Positions 60,428 through 64,000 of a DNA stretch of 64,000 nt are shown here, one piece after another (the stretch's first letter is position 1; each line of letters opens with the position of its first letter). The notes under the pieces were generated by a model, which made no database searches, was not told where the DNA came from, and was given only the letters and a program-made list of their open reading frames with translations. The DNA lies in assembly GCF_000184685.1 (NCBI RefSeq), contig NC_014830.1, positions 3,534,001 to 3,598,000 on the forward strand. Reading direction: 5' to 3'. The DNA comes from Intrasporangium calvum DSM 43043 (GTDB lineage: Bacteria > Actinomycetota > Actinomycetes > Actinomycetales > Dermatophilaceae). The position numbers and the translations under genes are program-made.

Positions 60428-60470
60428 GGGCTCGGTCCGCGCCCAGGCAGCGTCCGGCGCCGCCCGAGCG

Positions 60471-60866
60471 CTACTTCGCGTCGGGGTCGGGCTGGTGGAT
60501 GCCGAACGTGTTGCCCTCGGTGTCGAGGTAGTAGCCCTGCCAGGCCATGCCGGTCAGCGCCGTCTTGGGCAGGGCCACCTCGCCGCCGGCGTCGAGGATC
60601 CGGCGCTCCGTCGCGTCGTAGTTCTCGACCCCGACGGTGCAGACGAAGGCGTTGGTGCCCTGGCCGGCTCCCGGGGTCGGCGCCGGCCGCTGGAGCAGCC
60701 CGCCGTTGATCCCCGGCTGGTCTTCTGCACCGGTGGTGATGCCCCAGTACGGGGATCCGGTGAACTGCCCGAAGTCCTCGAACGACCAGTCGAACACTGC
60801 TCCGTAGAACGCCTTGGCACGCTCGAGGTCGTCAGCTTGGATCTCGAAGTGGACGACGCGCGACAT
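60471..60866 (-). CDS. VOC-family (glyoxalase-like) protein
   Basis: A 131-residue VOC protein (VVHFEIQADDLERAKAFYGAVFDWSFEDF ... YYLDTEGNTFGIHQ), with the two beta-alpha-beta modules of the CFP32/glyoxalase-like group. The function is not known. ATG start. Confidence 0.85.
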   Translation of the reverse strand: MSRVVHFEIQADDLERAKAFYGAVFDWSFEDFGQFTGSPYWGITTGAEDQPGINGGLLQRPAPTPGAGQGTNAFVCTVGVENYDATERRILDAGGEVALPKTALTGMAWQGYYLDTEGNTFGIHQPDPDAK

Positions 60867-60954
60867 GAACCCTCCTCGGTGTCGGGACTGCTCTCGGAAC
60901 CACGATCGGGGGCTCCGCTCGGCGGTCCGGCTCCAGTCTGCTCCTCCCAGCGGG

Positions 60955-61647
60955 TCAGGGGGCCGTTCCCGCAGCGGCCGCTTCGAGTCCGGTGGGGTCG
61001 GTGATGAGCACGTCCCGCCCGCGAACGGTGACGAGACCCGCCTCGGTGAAGGCGGCGAGCTTGCGGCTCAGCGTCTCCGGCGTGGTGCCGAGGAGCGAGG
61101 CGATGTCCTTCTTCGCCAGCGGAAGGGTCACGAGGAGCCCTCCGGCGTCGCGGCGAGCGGGCAGCCCGACGAGGTAGCCGGCCAGGCGGGCCTCGACGTC
61201 GGCGGACGTCAGGTCCGCGATGAGCCGCTCGGCGGCGTCGAGCCGGGTCGTCACCGTGCGCAGCATGCGCACGGCGATGTCGGGGAACTGGGTCACGAGC
61301 GCACCGAGGTCCGCGTGGTCGAAGCTGCACAGCTCGACGTCACCGAGCGCCGTGGCCCAGTCGTCCGGCCGCGCACCGGTGACGAACGCCGTCTCCCCGA
61401 TGAAGTCGCCGGGTTCGAGCACTCGGAGCAGCTGCTCGTGACCGTTCGGCGCGAGGTGGCTGATCCTGACCCGTCCCCGGTGGACGACGAGCAGGTGCGA
61501 GACGTCGTCGCCGGGCCGGTGGATCGCGTCGCCGCGCTTCCGCCGGATCGGTCTGGCGTGCGCGGCGACCGTCTCCTGCTCCGCCGGGGACAGGCCCTGG
61601 AAGAGCGGCACGATCCCCACGCACGATGTCCCGGACCGATGGATCAC
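60955..61647 (-). CDS. Crp/Fnr-family transcriptional regulator
   Basis: A 230-residue Crp/Fnr protein. The N-terminal cyclic-nucleotide-binding-type domain (GDAIHRPGDDVSHLLVVHRGRVRI ... LEPGDFIGETAFVTG) is followed by the HTH (LPLAKKDIASLLGTTPETLSRKLAAFTEAGLV). GTG start after AAGGAG. Only one Cys is near the N-terminus, so an iron-sulfur cluster is not obvious. It lies downstream of ptsI and may regulate sugar or redox genes; the target is unknown. Confidence 0.88.
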   Translation of the reverse strand: MIHRSGTSCVGIVPLFQGLSPAEQETVAAHARPIRRKRGDAIHRPGDDVSHLLVVHRGRVRISHLAPNGHEQLLRVLEPGDFIGETAFVTGARPDDWATALGDVELCSFDHADLGALVTQFPDIAVRMLRTVTTRLDAAERLIADLTSADVEARLAGYLVGLPARRDAGGLLVTLPLAKKDIASLLGTTPETLSRKLAAFTEAGLVTVRGRDVLITDPTGLEAAAAGTAP

Positions 61648-61735
61648 GCTGCGGGCTCCTTCTCGTCGGCGCGGACGATGCATCCTCAGCTTCCGCTCCA
61701 GCATGCCACCGGCCGGCTGGCGCAACGTCGCCGAC

Positions 61736-63418
61736 TCAGAGAAGGTCGGTGAGCTCTCGGCTCGCCTGCTCCCGCACCCGCTCGAGCGCCTCCTGGGCGG
61801 TCCGCGCCGCGCGGGCGACGAGGGCCAGCTCCCGGCACTCTGCGAGCGAGTGGACGGAGAGCGCGTAGCGGACCACGGGCACCTTGCTCGGGGCCATCGA
61901 CAGGCTGGACGCTCCCAGGCCGACGAGGACGAGGGCCAGGAGCGGGTCACCGGCCGACTCCCCGCAGACACCCATCGGTCGCTCGACCCGGTCGGCGCCC
62001 TCGCACGCAGCGGCGATGACGTCGAGGACCGCGGGCTGCCACGGGTCGAGCAGGTCGGACAGCGCCCCCTGCATCCGGTCGGCGGCCATCGTGTACTGCG
62101 CGAGGTCGTTGGTGCCGAGACTGCCGAAGTCGACCTCGGCCAGGACGTGCCCGGCCCGCAGGGCCGCACCAGGGACCTCGATCATGACGCCGGCCTTGGG
62201 CAGGCCGTTCTCGCGGACCCGCCGCGCGAACCACGCGGCCTCCTCCGCAGTGGCGACCATGGGCGCCATGACCCGGACGTCGGCGCCGGTCTCGCGGGCC
62301 GCGAGGGCCAGCGCCTCGAGCTGCGCGTCGAGCAGCTCTGGCCGCTCGGCCGAGAGGCGGAGCCCGCGGCGGCCGAGGGCAGGGTTCTCCTCGAGCCCCA
62401 GGTCGGCGAAGGCGAGCGGCTTGTCGGCTCCCGCATCGAGGGTGCGCACGACGACCCGACGCCCGCCGAAGGGTTCGAACACCCGACGGTAGATCTCCGT
62501 CTGCTCGGCCACGGTCGGCGCCTTCGAGGCGGAGAGGAAGACGAACTCGGTGCGGAACAACCCGACTCCCTCGAGGTCCAGAGCGCCCGCGGCGACGGCG
62601 TCCTCCACGCCTCCGATGTTGGCGAGCAGGGCGACCTGGGCGCCGTCCCGGGTCGTCCCCGGACCGGACCGTGCGGCGAAGGACTCCTTGCGTCGGGCGG
62701 CGCGAACCCGCTGGGCCTCCACGAGCGAGGGGTCCGGATGGGTCGTCACCTCACCCGAGTCGCCGTCGAGGGCCACGGGAACACCGACCGGGATGCGCGT
62801 CGCGCCCGGCACCTGGACCACGGCCGGGATGCCCATCTGGGCGGCGAGGATCGCCGTGTGGCTCGTCCGCCCACCTGCCTCGGTGATGATCCCGACGACG
62901 AGTGCGCGGTCCAGGGTGGCGGTCTCGGCCGGGGCCAGGTCCTCGGCCACGACGACGCTGGGGACGTCGAACCGGGGCACCCCCGGAGCCGGCACCCCGA
63001 GCAGGGCAGCGATCGCCCGCGAGCCGACGTCCCGAAGGTCGGTGACCCGCTCTGCGAAGAGGCCGCCGAGCGCCTCGAACTGGGCGGCGTACTCCTCGAC
63101 CGCGCCGTCGATCGCGTGGGCCGGGCCGCGCCCCGCGTGGAGCAGCTTGCCGGCGGCCTTGGCCAGGCCCCGGTCCCGGGCGATGAGAGCCGTCGCCTTG
63201 AGGATCTGCTGGGCCGTGTCGTCGGCCGCCGCAGCCCGCGCCTCGAGCGACCGGGCGACCGTCTCCAGGGCGGCCTTGACGTCGACGAGGGCGGCGTCCG
63301 GGTCGAGCGGCGCCGGCTCGTCGGCCGGCGGTCGGACCGGCGGCGCCACCTGCACCACCGGCCCGTAGGCCGTGCCGGGGCTGACGCCGATGCCATGTCT
63401 CGTCTCGGTCGCCGACAT
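61736..63418 (-). CDS. ptsI: Phosphoenolpyruvate-protein phosphotransferase (PTS enzyme I)
   Basis: A 560-residue enzyme I. The phospho-His region is GGRTSHTAILAAQMGIPAVV and the PEP-binding C-terminal part contains LGLEENPALGRRGLRLS and SLGTNDLAQYTMAADR with the active Cys in GVCGESAGD. It passes phosphate from PEP to HPr. ATG start; ptsH is five bases upstream on the same transcript. Confidence 0.95.
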   Translation of the reverse strand: MSATETRHGIGVSPGTAYGPVVQVAPPVRPPADEPAPLDPDAALVDVKAALETVARSLEARAAAADDTAQQILKATALIARDRGLAKAAGKLLHAGRGPAHAIDGAVEEYAAQFEALGGLFAERVTDLRDVGSRAIAALLGVPAPGVPRFDVPSVVVAEDLAPAETATLDRALVVGIITEAGGRTSHTAILAAQMGIPAVVQVPGATRIPVGVPVALDGDSGEVTTHPDPSLVEAQRVRAARRKESFAARSGPGTTRDGAQVALLANIGGVEDAVAAGALDLEGVGLFRTEFVFLSASKAPTVAEQTEIYRRVFEPFGGRRVVVRTLDAGADKPLAFADLGLEENPALGRRGLRLSAERPELLDAQLEALALAARETGADVRVMAPMVATAEEAAWFARRVRENGLPKAGVMIEVPGAALRAGHVLAEVDFGSLGTNDLAQYTMAADRMQGALSDLLDPWQPAVLDVIAAACEGADRVERPMGVCGESAGDPLLALVLVGLGASSLSMAPSKVPVVRYALSVHSLAECRELALVARAARTAQEALERVREQASRELTDLL

Positions 63419-63423
63419 GGCGG

Positions 63424-63693
63424 CTACTCCGCGTCGAGGTCGCGCGAGAGCAGCGCGACGAGGGAGTCGAGGGCGGCGTCGGCGCCGTCGCCGTCAGCGG
63501 TGAGGACGACCTCCTCGCCGAACTTCGCGCCGAGCGCCATGACACCGAGGATGCTCGTGGCGTCGACCGGCTCGTCGCCGGGGCGAGCGATCTCGACGTC
63601 CAGGCCGGTGTTGGTCGCGGCCTCGACGAAGATGGCGGCCGGGCGCGCGTGGAGACCGACGGAGGAGGCGATGGTGACGGTGCGGGTTGCCAT
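63424..63693 (-). CDS. ptsH: Phosphocarrier protein HPr
   Basis: An 89-residue HPr. His15 is in SVGLHARPAAIF and a Ser equivalent to Ser46 is at residue 47 in DATSILGVMALGA. It carries phosphate from enzyme I to the fructose EII encoded next to it. ATG start at 63693 after AAGGAG. Lies between the EII and ptsI genes. Confidence 0.95.
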   Translation of the reverse strand: MATRTVTIASSVGLHARPAAIFVEAATNTGLDVEIARPGDEPVDATSILGVMALGAKFGEEVVLTADGDGADAALDSLVALLSRDLDAE

Positions 63694-63749
63694 GGGGTGC
63701 TCCTTGAGGTTCGCGGAAGGCAAGGGTCGGACTGGGTCGGTGCCCGCGG

Positions 63750-63790
63750 GGCCTGACGTCGGGTCCAGGCGCTGGACCCGACGTTAGGCC
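63750..63790. terminator. Long perfect hairpin between fructose EII and ptsH
   Basis: ACGTCGGGTCCAG (63756-63768), loop GCG, then the exact complement (63772-63784). Outer bases extend the stem to 19 pairs with one G-T (63750-63790). It lies between the EII stop (63800) and the ptsH start on the minus strand. No T-tract follows, so it may be a terminator, attenuator or RNA-processing site that sets different levels of EII and HPr. Confidence 0.82.
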
Positions 63791-63799
63791 ACGAGGGCG

Positions 63800-64000
63800 T
63801 CAGACGGTGGCGCTCGCCTCGACTGCTTGGAGGTTGCGGTCCCGTGACTTGAGGGTGACGACGATGGCGGCCATGACGAGGACACCGGCTGCGAGGGCGA
63901 CGAGGAAGAGGAGGAAGTTGCCGATGAGGGGCAGCACCCAGATCCCGCCGTGTGGGGCCCGCAGGGTCGTGCCGAAGGCCATCGCGAGGGCGCCGGTCAC
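63800..64000 (-). CDS. PTS fructose-type EIIC C-terminus, partial
   Basis: Only the last 66 residues are in the window. The hydrophobic segments and APHGGIWVLPL match the end of fructose-specific EIIC (FruA), followed by a charged tail. The gene continues beyond the window edge. With ptsH and ptsI it forms a sugar phosphotransferase locus. Confidence 0.82.
   Translation of the reverse strand: MTGALAMAFGTTLRAPHGGIWVLPLIGNFLLFLVALAAGVLVMAAIVVTLKSRDRNLQAVEASATV

Larger units (their letters stand above)
60384..60435. terminator. Inverted pair of dispersed motifs forming a hairpin
   Basis: A minus-oriented copy (core variant GTATGCCGCC at 60398-60407, extension GGGCTCGCTCC) faces a plus-oriented exact copy, so the two extended motifs can pair over some 20 bases with an 8-10 base loop. 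It lies between the cupin remnant (stop 60371) and the convergent VOC gene (stop 60471), where a terminator is expected. Confidence 0.75.

Overview
The window is a chromosomal segment of a very GC-rich Gram-positive bacterium. A class I lysyl-tRNA synthetase, a BldC regulator, a DUF3073 gene, an F420-type LLM oxidoreductase, an actinobacterial ATP-dependent DNA ligase and many GTG starts point to Actinomycetota, most likely a Micrococcales lineage near Intrasporangiaceae/Dermatophilaceae. That family-level placement is an inference. There are no rRNA or tRNA genes, insertion sequences or CRISPR arrays that I can see.

Layout. 0.1-7.7 kb: a branched-chain-amino-acid-type ABC importer (livG-F-H-M-J) with an acyl-CoA dehydrogenase at its end, divergent from a PucR-type regulator. 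7.8-13.6 kb: a seven-gene minus-strand operon (two SDRs, two MaoC-type hydratases, an APH-fold kinase, an ACAD10/11-like dehydrogenase, an EamA exporter), which looks like an acid or 4-hydroxy-acid degradation module behind a palindromic operator. 13.8-22.5 kb: DNA ligase, an ATP-grasp/DUF1704 pair, a GH13 glucan enzyme, and a DadA-like oxidase divergent from a second PucR-type regulator. 23.5-28.3 kb: bldC, DUF3073, purM and purF, with an AbiEi/DUF559 nuclease-like gene between purM and purF. 28.3-38.8 kb: ThpR, an ABC-2 exporter operon with a sterol-carrier and an LLM gene, a VWA/MoxR pair and an AhpD-like gene. 38.9-54.6 kb: a large single-chain purL, a secreted 5'-nucleotidase, purC, purD, HelD helicase, lysS and purA. 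54.7-56.9 kb: a compact, fully overlapping three-gene cassette (WXG-like protein, polymorphic-toxin-like protein, DUF6188-like immunity candidate). 57-64 kb: lipid kinase, AraC/VOC pair, flippase-like membrane protein, a broken cupin, a Crp/Fnr regulator and the PTS genes ptsI, ptsH and the end of a fructose EII.

The genes work together mainly as de novo purine synthesis (purM, F, L, C, D, A, all on the minus strand), import and beta-oxidation-like catabolism, and PTS sugar uptake.

The most unusual signal is not a gene. The 10-base word GTATGCCGCT occurs 21 times exactly (plus three one-mismatch copies) on both strands, inside genes and between them, usually followed by a semi-conserved tail (GRGCTSGCTC). 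At least two other dispersed repeat families are present: a 46-bp hairpin element (three copies, two of them bracketing the AbiEi/DUF559 gene) and a family built on CGAGTGTGCA-STTCGTG arms at gene ends. The 124-residue/458-residue/153-residue toxin cassette and the ATP-grasp/DUF1704 pair are the best candidates for poorly described protein systems.
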